Below, piece after piece: positions 1 to 10,300 of a DNA stretch of 64,000 nucleotides (its first letter is position 1; each line of letters begins with the position of its first letter). Source of the stretch: Cylicocyclus nassatus (lineage: Eukaryota > Nematoda > Chromadorea > Rhabditida > Strongylidae). Location: the NCBI GenBank assembly GCA_958299035.1, contig CATQJL010000001.1, forward strand, positions 46,998,444 to 47,062,443. The letters are read 5' to 3'. The notes under the pieces are model-generated. The model did no database searches. It saw only the letters and a program-made list of their open reading frames with translations, and had not been told where the DNA came from. The translations under genes and the position numbers were made by a program.

Positions 1-47
1 AGCCCCATCGCCACTGAGCCCATATATTGAATATCCGAAAAGGCAAA

Positions 48-166
48 AGCTTACGACACCTGGGATTCCCAAGCCGTCTCCGATCCAAGTACTAACCAGG
101 CCCAACGTTGCTTAACTTGCCAGATCGGACGGGATGGCGTGCTTTCAACGTGGTATGGCCGTAAGC
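48..166 (-). rRNA. 5S ribosomal RNA, copy 1
   Basis: First complete gene of the array. Read on the minus strand it starts GCTTACGGCCATACCACG and ends GTCGTAAGCT, and the two ends pair to form helix I (residues 1-9 with 110-118). The length of 119 nt matches nematode 5S rRNA. The product joins the large ribosomal subunit with ribosomal proteins L5 and L11 after RNA polymerase III transcription. It carries the majority bases C35 and T109. Confidence 0.93.
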
Positions 167-279
167 GAGTGTATTGCTCAGCTATCTCATTGATATAAGT
201 CCTGCAAACGCAACCCATTCTGAATGCATCAAAGCCCCATCGCCACTGAGCCCATATATTGAATATCCGAAAAGGCAAA

Positions 280-398
280 AGCTTACGACACCTGGGATTC
301 CCAAGCCGTCTCCGATCCAAGTACTAACCAGGCCCAACGTTGCTTAACTTGCCAGATCGGACGGGATGGCGTGCTTTCAACGTGGTATGGCCGTAAGC
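280..398 (-). rRNA. 5S ribosomal RNA, copy 2
   Basis: Complete 119-nt gene exactly 232 bp from copy 1, with no indel and the majority bases at positions 35 and 109. Its upstream spacer runs to 511, where a synthetic adapter begins. Confidence 0.92.
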
Positions 399-511
399 GA
401 GTGTATTGCTCAGCTATCTCATTGATATAAGTCCTGCAAACGCAACCCATTCTGAATGCATCAAAGCCCCATCGCCACTGAGCCCATATATTGAATATCC
501 GAAAAGGCAAA

Positions 512-537
512 AAGCAGTGGTATCAACGCAGAGTACT
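512..537. other. Synthetic PCR adapter embedded in the assembly
   Basis: These 26 bases, beginning AAGCAGTGGTATCAACGCAG and ending AGTACT, match the SMART-type oligonucleotide, which from memory is also the PacBio ultra-low-input amplification adapter. They replace about 35 bp covering the 3' end of a 5S gene and are not host sequence. The left flank is normal array up to the run of A before the gene, and the right flank resumes inside 5S box C. This is the signature of an untrimmed, chimeric PCR product built into the contig. Confidence 0.93.
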
Positions 538-622
538 ATCCAAGTACTAACCAGGCCCAACGTTGCTTTAACTTGCCAGATCGGACGGGATGGCGTGCTT
601 TCAACGTGGTATGGCCGTAAGC
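538..622 (-). pseudogene. 5S rRNA copy 3, truncated by adapter
   Basis: Only the 5' portion of the gene, roughly residues 1-84, remains. The 3' third, including the end of box C and the helix I return strand, is replaced by the adapter at 512-537. One extra T lies in the run before AACTTGCC. The break is almost certainly technical rather than a biological pseudogene. Confidence 0.85.
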
Positions 623-736
623 GAGTGTATTGCTCAGCTATCTCATTGATATAAGTCCCTGCAAACGCAACCCATTCTGAATGCATCAAAGCCCCATCGC
701 CACTGAGCCCATATATTGAATATCCGAAAAGGCAAA

Positions 737-855
737 AGCTTACGACCCCTGGGATTCCCAAGCCGTCTCCGATCCAAGTACTAACCAGGCCCAACGTTGC
801 TTAACTTGCCAGATCGGACGGGATGGCGTGCTTTCAACGTGGTATGGCCGTAAGC
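737..855 (-). rRNA. 5S ribosomal RNA, copy 4 (first T109G variant)
   Basis: Complete 119-nt gene. It is the first copy with G instead of T at residue 109 (plus strand reads ACCCCT instead of ACACCT). Residue 109 sits at the base of helix I beside loop A. The same change recurs in 19 further copies, the last at 14204-14322. Confidence 0.92.
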
Positions 856-969
856 GAGTGTATTGCTCAGCTATCTCATTGATATAAGTCCTGCAAAACG
901 CACCCATTCTGAATGCATCAAAGGCCCCATCGCCACTGAGCCCATATATTGAATATCCGAAAAGGCAAA

Positions 970-1088
970 AGCATACGACACCTGGGATTCCCAAGCCGTC
1001 TCCGATCCAAGTACTAACCAGGCCCAACGTTGCTTAACTTGCCAGATCGGACGGGATGGCGTGCTTTCAACGTGGTATGGCCGTAAGC
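970..1088 (-). rRNA. 5S ribosomal RNA, copy 5 with 3'-end substitution
   Basis: A 119-nt gene whose plus strand reads GCATACG instead of GCTTACG near the 3' end, which breaks one helix I pair. The spacer on its left has an extra G and a scrambled AAAACGCACCC, so sequencing error is as likely as real variation. Confidence 0.85.
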
Positions 1089-1202
1089 GAGTTGTATTGC
1101 TCAGCTATCTCATTGATATAAGTCCTGCAAACGCAACCCATTCTGAATGCATCAAAGCCCCATCGCCACTGAGCCCATATATTGAATATCCGAAAAGGCA
1201 AA

Positions 1203-1322
1203 AGCTTACGACACCTGGGATTCCCAAGCCGTCTCCGATCCAAGTACTAACCAGGCCCAACGTTGCTTAACTTTGCCAGATCGGACGGGATGGCGTGCTT
1301 TCAACGTGGTATGGCCGTAAGC
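1203..1322 (-). rRNA. 5S ribosomal RNA, copy 6 with 1-bp insertion
   Basis: Length is 120 because of one extra T in the CTTAACTTTGCC stretch, inside the internal control region. A homopolymer-length indel like this fits poor consensus quality at the array's left edge. Confidence 0.85.
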
Positions 1323-1436
1323 GAGTGTATTGCTCAGCTATCTCATTGATATAAGTCCCTGCAAACGCAACCCATTCTGAATGCATCAAAGCCCCATCGC
1401 CACTGAGCCCATATATTGAATATCCGAAAAGGCAAA

Positions 1437-1557
1437 AGCTTACGACCCCTGGGATTCCCAAGCCGTCTCCGATCCAAGTACTAACCAGGCCCAACGTTGC
1501 TTAACTTGCCAGATCGGACGGGATGGCGTGCCTTTCAACGTGGTAATGGCCGTAAGC
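1437..1557 (-). rRNA. 5S ribosomal RNA, copy 7 with two 1-bp insertions
   Basis: Length is 121: an extra C in GCCTTTCAACG and an extra A in GGTAATGGCC. It carries G109. Two insertions in one short essential gene argue for consensus error. Confidence 0.82.
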
Positions 1558-1670
1558 GAGTTGTATTGCTCAGCTATCTCATTGATATAAGTCCTGCAAA
1601 CGCAACCCATTCTGAATGCATCAAAGCCCCATCGCCACTGAGCCCATATATTGAATATCCGAAAAGCAAA

Positions 1671-1789
1671 AGCTTACGACACCTGGGATTCCCAAGCCGT
1701 CTCCGATCCAAGTACTAACCAGGCCCAACGTTGCTTAACTTGCCAGATCGGACGGGATGGCGTGCTTTCAACGTGGTATGGCCGTAAGC
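1671..1789 (-). rRNA. 5S ribosomal RNA, copy 8
   Basis: Normal 119-nt gene. The spacer just downstream of its 3' end has lost one G (GAAAAGCAAAAG), and the spacer upstream has an extra C (CTCACGCTATC). Confidence 0.9.
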
Positions 1790-1903
1790 GAGTGTATTGC
1801 TCACGCTATCTCATTGATATAAGTCCTGCAAACGCAACCCATTCTGAATGCATCAAAGCCCCATCGCCACTGAGCCCATATATTGAATATCCGAAAAGGC
1901 AAA

Positions 1904-2022
1904 AGCTTACGACCCCTGGGATTCCCAAGCCGTCTCCGATCCAAGTACTAACCAGGCCAACGTTGCTTAACTTGCCAGATCGGACGGGGATGGCGTGCTT
2001 TCAACGTGGTATGGCCGTAAGC
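1904..2022 (-). rRNA. 5S ribosomal RNA, copy 9 with offsetting indels
   Basis: Overall length is 119, but one base is missing in ACCAGGCCAACG and one is added in ACGGGGATGG. It carries G109. Confidence 0.84.
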
Positions 2023-2135
2023 GAGTGTATTGCTCAGCTATCTCATTGATATAAGTCCTGCAAACGCAACCCATTCTGAATGCATCAAAGCCCCATCGCC
2101 ACTGAGCCCATATATTGAATATCCGAAAAGGCAAA

Positions 2136-2951
2136 AGCTTACGACACCTGGGATTCCTAAGCCGTCTCCGATCCAAGTACTAACCAGGCCCAACGTTGCT
2201 TAACTTGCCAGATCGGACGGGATGGCGTGCTTTCAACGTGGTATGGCCGTAAGCGAGTGTATTGCTCAGCTATCTCATTGGTATAAGTCCTGCAAACGCA
2301 ACCCATTCTGAATGCATCAAAGCCCCATCGCCACTGAGCCCATATATTGAATATCCGAAAAGGCAAAAGCTTACGACACCTGGGATTCCCAAGCCGTCTC
2401 CGATCCAAGTACTAACCAGGCCCAACGTTGCTTAACTTGCCAGATCGGACGGGATGGCGTGCTTTCAACGTGGTATGGCCGTAAGCGAGTGTATTGCTCA
2501 GCTATCTCATTGGGTATAAGTCCTGCAAACGCAACCCATTCTGAATGCATCAAAGCCCCATCGCCACTGAGCCCATATATTGAATATCGAAAAGGCAAAA
2601 GCTTACGACACCTGGGATTCCCAAGCCGTCTCCGATCCAAGTACTAACCAGGCCCAACGTTGCTTAACTTGCCAGATCGGACGGGAGGGCGTGCTTTCAA
2701 CGTGGTATGGCCGTAAGCGAGGTGTATTGCTCAGCTATCTCATTGGTATAAGTCCTGCAAACGCAACCCATTCTGAATGCATCAAAGCCCCATCGCCACT
2801 GAGCCCATATATTGAATATCCGAAAAGGCAAAAGCTTACGACACCTGGGATTCCCAAGCCGTCTCCGATCCAAGTACTAACCAGGCCCAACGTTGCTTAA
2901 CTTGCCAGATCGGACGGGATGGCGTGCTTTCAACGTGGTATGGCCGTAAGC
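2136..2951 (-). rRNA. 5S ribosomal RNA, copies 10-13
   Basis: Four genes at complement 2136..2254, 2368..2486, 2600..2718 and 2833..2951. Copy 10 has G97A (plus-strand T at 2158) and copy 12 has A32C (plus-strand G at 2687). Three consecutive spacers here carry G in place of A in the TATA-like element, at about 2281, 2514 and 2746. Confidence 0.9.
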
Positions 2952-3064
2952 GAGTGTAATGCTCAGCTATCTCATTGATATAAGTCCTGCAAACGCAACC
3001 CATTCTGAATGCATCAAAGCCCCATCGCCACTGAGCCCATATATTGAATATCCGAAAAGGCAAA

Positions 3065-4114
3065 AGCTTACGACCCCTGGGATTCCCAAGCCGTCTCCGA
3101 TCCAAGTACTAACCAGGCCCAACGTTGCTTAACTTGCCAGATCGGACGGGATGGCGTGCTTTCAACGTGGTATGGCCGTAAGCGAGTGTATTGCTCAGCT
3201 ATCTCATTGATATAAGTCCTGCAAACGCAACCCCATTCTGAATGCATCAAAGCCCCATCGCCACTGAGCCCATATATTGAATATCCGAAAAGGCAAAAGC
3301 TTACGACACCTGGGATTCCCAAGCCGTCTCCGATCCAAGTACTAACCAGGCCCAACGTTGCTTAACTTGCCAGATCGGACGGGATGGCGTGCTTTCAACG
3401 TGGTATGGCCGTAAGCGAGTGTATTGCTCAGCTATCTCATTGATATAAGTCCTGCAAACGCAACCCATTCTGAATGCATCAAAGCCCCATCGCCACTGAG
3501 CCCATATATTGAATATCCGAAAAGGCAAAAGCTTACGACACCTGGGATTCCCAAGCCGTCTCCGATCCAAGTACTAACCAGGCCCAACGTTGCTTAACTT
3601 GCCAGATCGGACGGGGATGGCGTGCTTTCAACGTGGTATGGCCGTAAGCGAGTGTATTGCTCAGCTATCTCATTGATATAAGTCCTGCAAACGCAACCCA
3701 TTCTGAATGCATCAAAGCCCCATCGCCACTGAGCCCATATATTGAATATCCGAAAAGGCAAAAGCTTACGACCCCTGGGATTCCCAAGCCGTCTCCGATC
3801 CAAGTACTAACCAGGCCCAACGTTGCTTAACTTGCCAGATCGGACGGGATGGCGTGCTTTCAACGTGGTATGGCCGTAAGCGAGTGTATTGCTCAGCTAT
3901 CTCATTGATATAAGTCCTGCAAACGCAACCCATTCTGAATGCATCAAAGCCCCATCGCCACTGAGCCCATATATTGAATATCCGAAAAGGCAAAAGCTTA
4001 CGACACCTGGGATTCCCAAGCCGTCTCCGATCCAAGTACTAACCAGGCCCAACGTTGCTTAACTTGCCAGATCGGACCGGGATGGCGTGCTTTCAACGTG
4101 GTATGGCCGTAAGC
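3065..4114 (-). rRNA. 5S ribosomal RNA, copies 14-18
   Basis: Five genes at complement 3065..3183, 3298..3416, 3530..3649, 3763..3881 and 3995..4114. Copies 16 and 18 are 120 nt long through one extra base in the GGACGGGATGG stretch (ACGGGGATGG and GACCGGGATGG). Copies 14 and 17 carry G109. Indels stop after this block. Confidence 0.9.
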
Positions 4115-4224
4115 GAGTGTATTGCTCAGCTATCTCATTGATATAAGTCCTGCAAACGCAACCCATTCTGAATGCATCAAAGCCCCATCGCCACTGAGCC
4201 CATATATTGAATATCCGAAAAGGC

Positions 4225-4228
4225 AAAA
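4225..4228 (-). terminator. RNA polymerase III T-run terminator (representative)
   Basis: On the minus strand the gene runs straight into TTTT at its 3' end, and a second TTTT follows at 4221-4218. Runs of four T are the standard pol III stop. The pair recurs in essentially every unit; at 25097-25100 and 29970 the second run is broken to TTCT. Confidence 0.8.
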
Positions 4229-4346
4229 GCTTACGACCCCTGGGATTCCCAAGCCGTCTCCGATCCAAGTACTAACCAGGCCCAACGTTGCTTAACTTGC
4301 CAGATCGGACGGGATGGCGTGCTTTCAACGTGGTATGGCCGTAAGC
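4228..4346 (-). rRNA. 5S ribosomal RNA, reference copy (k=0)
   Basis: First copy of the perfectly periodic block, used here for positions within the gene. By homology with TFIIIA-bound 5S genes, the internal control region spans residues ~49-63 (box A, AAGTTAAGCAACGTT), ~66-71 (intermediate element) and ~79-96 (box C, TTGGATCGGAGACGGCTT). Helix I pairs residues 1-9 with 110-118. This copy carries G109 and C35. Confidence 0.95.
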
Positions 4347-4372
4347 GAGTGTATTGCTCAGCTATCTCATTG

Positions 4373-4377
4373 ATATA
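4373..4377 (-). promoter_or_regulatory. TATA-like box upstream of 5S gene (representative)
   Basis: The minus strand reads TATAT at about -31 to -27 within ACTTATATCAATGAG. Several invertebrate 5S genes use a TATA-like element near -30 in addition to the internal control region. It is present in nearly all units; exceptions are TATAC at about 2281, 2514 and 2746 and TTATCTCA at 21773. Function is inferred from position. Confidence 0.5.
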
Positions 4378-7300
4378 AGTCCTGCAAACGCAACCCATTC
4401 TGAATGCATCAAAGCCCCATCGCCACTGAGCCCATATATTGAATATCCGAAAAGGCAAAAGCTTACGACCCCTGGGATTCCCAAGCCGTCTCCGATCCAA
4501 GTACTAACCAGGCCCAACGTTGCTTAACTTGCCAGATCGGACGGGATGGCGTGCTTTCAACGTGGTATGGCCGTAAGCGAGTGTATTGCTCAGCTATCTC
4601 ATTGATATAAGTCCTGCAAACGCAACCCATTCTGAATGCATCAAAGCCCCATCGCCACTGAGCCCATATATTGAATATCCGAAAAGGCAAAAGCTTACGA
4701 CACCTGGGATTCCCAAGCCGTCTCCGATCCAAGTACTAACCAGGCCCAACGTTGCTTAACTTGCCAGATCGGACGGGATGGCGTGCTTTCAACGTGGTAT
4801 GGCCGTAAGCGAGTGTATTGCTCAGCTATCTCATTGATATAAGTCCTGCAAACGCAACCCATTCTGAATGCATCAAAGCCCCATCGCCACTGAGCCCATA
4901 TATTGAATATCCGAAAAGGCAAAAGCTTACGACCCCTGGGATTCCCAAGCCGTCTCCGATCCAAGTACTAACCAGGCCCAACGTTGCTTAACTTGCCAGA
5001 TCGGACGGGATGGCGTGCTTTCAACGTGGTATGGCCGTAAGCGAGTGTATTGCTCAGCTATCTCATTGATATAAGTCCTGCAAACGCAACCCATTCTGAA
5101 TGCATCAAAGCCCCATCGCCACTGAGCCCATATATTGAATATCCGAAAAGGCAAAAGCTTACGACACCTGGGATTCCCAAGCCGTCTCCGATCCAAGTAC
5201 TAACCAGGCCCAACGTTGCTTAACTTGCCAGATCGGACGGGATGGCGTGCTTTCAACGTGGTATGGCCGTAAGCGAGTGTATTGCTCAGCTATCTCATTG
5301 ATATAAGTCCTGCAAACGCAACCCATTCTGAATGCATCAAAGCCCCATCGCCACTGAGCCCATATATTGAATATCCGAAAAGGCAAAAGCTTACGACACC
5401 TGGGATTCCCAAGCCGTCTCCGATCCAAGTACTAACCAGGCCCAACGTTGCTTAACTTGCCAGATCGGACGGGATGGCGTGCTTTCAACGTGGTATGGCC
5501 GTAAGCGAGTGTATTGCTCAGCTATCTCATTGATATAAGTCCTGCAAACGCAACCCATTCTGAATGCATCAAAGCCCCATCGCCACTGAGCCCATATATT
5601 GAATATCCGAAAAGGCAAAAGCTTACGACCCCTGGGATTCCCAAGCCGTCTCCGATCCAAGTACTAACCAGGCCCAACGTTGCTTAACTTGCCAGATCGG
5701 ACGGGATGGCGTGCTTTCAACGTGGTATGGCCGTAAGCGAGTGTATTGCTCAGCTATCTCATTGATATAAGTCCTGCAAACGCAACCCATTCTGAATGCA
5801 TCAAAGCCCCATCGCCACTGAGCCCATATATTGAATATCCGAAAAGGCAAAAGCTTACGACACCTGGGATTCCCAAGCCGTCTCCGATCCAAGTACTAAC
5901 CAGGCCCAACGTTGCTTAACTTGCCAGATCGGACGGGATGGCGTGCTTTCAACGTGGTATGGCCGTAAGCGAGTGTATTGCTCAGCTATCTCATTGATAT
6001 AAGTCCTGCAAACGCAACCCATTCTGAATGCATCAAAGCCCCATCGCCACTGAGCCCATATATTGAATATCCGAAAAGGCAAAAGCTTACGACACCTGGG
6101 ATTCCCAAGCCGTCTCCGATCCAAGTACTAACCAGGCCCAACGTTGCTTAACTTGCCAGATCGGACGGGATGGCGTGCTTTCAACGTGGTATGGCCGTAA
6201 GCGAGTGTATTGCTCAGCTATCTCATTGATATAAGTCCTGCAAACGCAACCCATTCTGAATGCATCAAAGCCCCATCGCCACTGAGCCCATATATTGAAT
6301 ATCCGAAAAGGCAAAAGCTTACGACCCCTGGGATTCCCAAGCCGTCTCCGATCCAAGTACTAACCAGGCCCAACGTTGCTTAACTTGCCAGATCGGACGG
6401 GATGGCGTGCTTTCAACGTGGTATGGCCGTAAGCGAGTGTATTGCTCAGCTATCTCATTGATATAAGTCCTGCAAACGCAACCCATTCTGAATGCATCAA
6501 AGCCCCATCGCCACTGAGCCCATATATTGAATATCCGAAAAGGCAAAAGCTTACGACACCTGGGATTCCCAAGCCGTCTCCGATCCAAGTACTAACCAGG
6601 CCCAACGTTGCTTAACTTGCCAGATCGGACGGGATGGCGTGCTTTCAACGTGGTATGGCCGTAAGCGAGTGTATTGCTCAGCTATCTCATTGATATAAGT
6701 CCTGCAAACGCAACCCATTCTGAATGCATCAAAGCCCCATCGCCACTGAGCCCATATATTGAATATCCGAAAAGGCAAAAGCTTACGACCCCTGGGATTC
6801 CCAAGCCGTCTCCGATCCAAGTACTAACCAGGCCCAACGTTGCTTAACTTGCCAGATCGGACGGGATGGCGTGCTTTCAACGTGGTATGGCCGTAAGCGA
6901 GTGTATTGCTCAGCTATCTCATTGATATAAGTCCTGCAAACGCAACCCATTCTGAATGCATCAAAGCCCCATCGCCACTGAGCCCATATATTGAATATCC
7001 GAAAAGGCAAAAGCTTACGACACCTGGGATTCCCAAGCCGTCTCCGATCCAAGTACTAACCAGGCCCAACGTTGCTTAACTTGCCAGATCGGACGGGATG
7101 GCGTGCTTTCAACGTGGTATGGCCGTAAGCGAGTGTATTGCTCAGCTATCTCATTGATATAAGTCCTGCAAACGCAACCCATTCTGAATGCATCAAAGCC
7201 CCATCGCCACTGAGCCCATATATTGAATATCCGAAAAGGCAAAAGCTTACGACCCCTGGGATTCCCAAGCCGTCTCCGATCCAAGTACTAACCAGGCCCA

Positions 7301-10300
7301 ACGTTGCTTAACTTGCCAGATCGGACGGGATGGCGTGCTTTCAACGTGGTATGGCCGTAAGCGAGTGTATTGCTCAGCTATCTCATTGATATAAGTCCTG
7401 CAAACGCAACCCATTCTGAATGCATCAAAGCCCCATCGCCACTGAGCCCATATATTGAATATCCGAAAAGGCAAAAGCTTACGACACCTGGGATTCCCAA
7501 GCCGTCTCCGATCCAAGTACTAACCAGGCCCAACGTTGCTTAACTTGCCAGATCGGACGGGATGGCGTGCTTTCAACGTGGTATGGCCGTAAGCGAGTGT
7601 ATTGCTCAGCTATCTCATTGATATAAGTCCTGCAAACGCAACCCATTCTGAATGCATCAAAGCCCCATCGCCACTGAGCCCATATATTGAATATCCGAAA
7701 AGGCAAAAGCTTACGACCCCTGGGATTCCCAAGCCGTCTCCGATCCAAGTACTAACCAGGCCCAACGTTGCTTAACTTGCCAGATCGGACGGGATGGCGT
7801 GCTTTCAACGTGGTATGGCCGTAAGCGAGTGTATTGCTCAGCTATCTCATTGATATAAGTCCTGCAAACGCAACCCATTCTGAATGCATCAAAGCCCCAT
7901 CGCCACTGAGCCCATATATTGAATATCCGAAAAGGCAAAAGCTTACGACACCTGGGATTCCCAAGCCGTCTCCGATCCAAGTACTAACCAGGCCCAACGT
8001 TGCTTAACTTGCCAGATCGGACGGGATGGCGTGCTTTCAACGTGGTATGGCCGTAAGCGAGTGTATTGCTCAGCTATCTCATTGATATAAGTCCTGCAAA
8101 CGCAACCCATTCTGAATGCATCAAAGCCCCATCGCCACTGAGCCCATATATTGAATATCCGAAAAGGCAAAAGCTTACGACACCTGGGATTCCCAAGCCG
8201 TCTCCGATCCAAGTACTAACCAGGCCCAACGTTGCTTAACTTGCCAGATCGGACGGGATGGCGTGCTTTCAACGTGGTATGGCCGTAAGCGAGTGTATTG
8301 CTCAGCTATCTCATTGATATAAGTCCTGCAAACGCAACCCATTCTGAATGCATCAAAGCCCCATCGCCACTGAGCCCATATATTGAATATCCGAAAAGGC
8401 AAAAGCTTACGACCCCTGGGATTCCCAAGCCGTCTCCGATCCAAGTACTAACCAGGCCCAACGTTGCTTAACTTGCCAGATCGGACGGGATGGCGTGCTT
8501 TCAACGTGGTATGGCCGTAAGCGAGTGTATTGCTCAGCTATCTCATTGATATAAGTCCTGCAAACGCAACCCATTCTGAATGCATCAAAGCCCCATCGCC
8601 ACTGAGCCCATATATTGAATATCCGAAAAGGCAAAAGCTTACGACACCTGGGATTCCCAAGCCGTCTCCGATCCAAGTACTAACCAGGCCCAACGTTGCT
8701 TAACTTGCCAGATCGGACGGGATGGCGTGCTTTCAACGTGGTATGGCCGTAAGCGAGTGTATTGCTCAGCTATCTCATTGATATAAGTCCTGCAAACGCA
8801 ACCCATTCTGAATGCATCAAAGCCCCATCGCCACTGAGCCCATATATTGAATATCCGAAAAGGCAAAAGCTTACGACACCTGGGATTCCCAAGCCGTCTC
8901 CGATCCAAGTACTAACCAGGCCCAACGTTGCTTAACTTGCCAGATCGGACGGGATGGCGTGCTTTCAACGTGGTATGGCCGTAAGCGAGTGTATTGCTCA
9001 GCTATCTCATTGATATAAGTCCTGCAAACGCAACCCATTCTGAATGCATCAAAGCCCCATCGCCACTGAGCCCATATATTGAATATCCGAAAAGGCAAAA
9101 GCTTACGACCCCTGGGATTCCCAAGCCGTCTCCGATCCAAGTACTAACCAGGCCCAACGTTGCTTAACTTGCCAGATCGGACGGGATGGCGTGCTTTCAA
9201 CGTGGTATGGCCGTAAGCGAGTGTATTGCTCAGCTATCTCATTGATATAAGTCCTGCAAACGCAACCCATTCTGAATGCATCAAAGCCCCATCGCCACTG
9301 AGCCCATATATTGAATATCCGAAAAGGCAAAAGCTTACGACACCTGGGATTCCCAAGCCGTCTCCGATCCAAGTACTAACCAGGCCCAACGTTGCTTAAC
9401 TTGCCAGATCGGACGGGATGGCGTGCTTTCAACGTGGTATGGCCGTAAGCGAGTGTATTGCTCAGCTATCTCATTGATATAAGTCCTGCAAACGCAACCC
9501 ATTCTGAATGCATCAAAGCCCCATCGCCACTGAGCCCATATATTGAATATCCGAAAAGGCAAAAGCTTACGACACCTGGGATTCCCAAGCCGTCTCCGAT
9601 CCAAGTACTAACCAGGCCCAACGTTGCTTAACTTGCCAGATCGGACGGGATGGCGTGCTTTCAACGTGGTATGGCCGTAAGCGAGTGTATTGCTCAGCTA
9701 TCTCATTGATATAAGTCCTGCAAACGCAACCCATTCTGAATGCATCAAAGCCCCATCGCCACTGAGCCCATATATTGAATATCCGAAAAGGCAAAAGCTT
9801 ACGACCCCTGGGATTCCCAAGCCGTCTCCGATCCAAGTACTAACCAGGCCCAACGTTGCTTAACTTGCCAGATCGGACGGGATGGCGTGCTTTCAACGTG
9901 GTATGGCCGTAAGCGAGTGTATTGCTCAGCTATCTCATTGATATAAGTCCTGCAAACGCAACCCATTCTGAATGCATCAAAGCCCCATCGCCACTGAGCC
10001 CATATATTGAATATCCGAAAAGGCAAAAGCTTACGACACCTGGGATTCCCAAGCCGTCTCCGATCCAAGTACTAACCAGGCCCAACGTTGCTTAACTTGC
10101 CAGATCGGACGGGATGGCGTGCTTTCAACGTGGTATGGCCGTAAGCTAGTGTATTGCTCAGCTATCTCATTGATATAAGTCCTGCAAACGCAACCCATTC
10201 TGAATGCATCAAAGCCCCATCGCCACTGAGCCCATATATTGAATATCCGAAAAGGCAAAAGCTTACGACACCTGGGATTCCCAAGCCGTCTCCGATCCAA

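Noticed and set aside
167..279. Spliced-leader (SL1) RNA gene in the 5S spacer
   Set aside because: I searched both strands of the 113-bp spacer by eye. There is no SL1 core sequence and no Sm-site-like AATTTTTGG.
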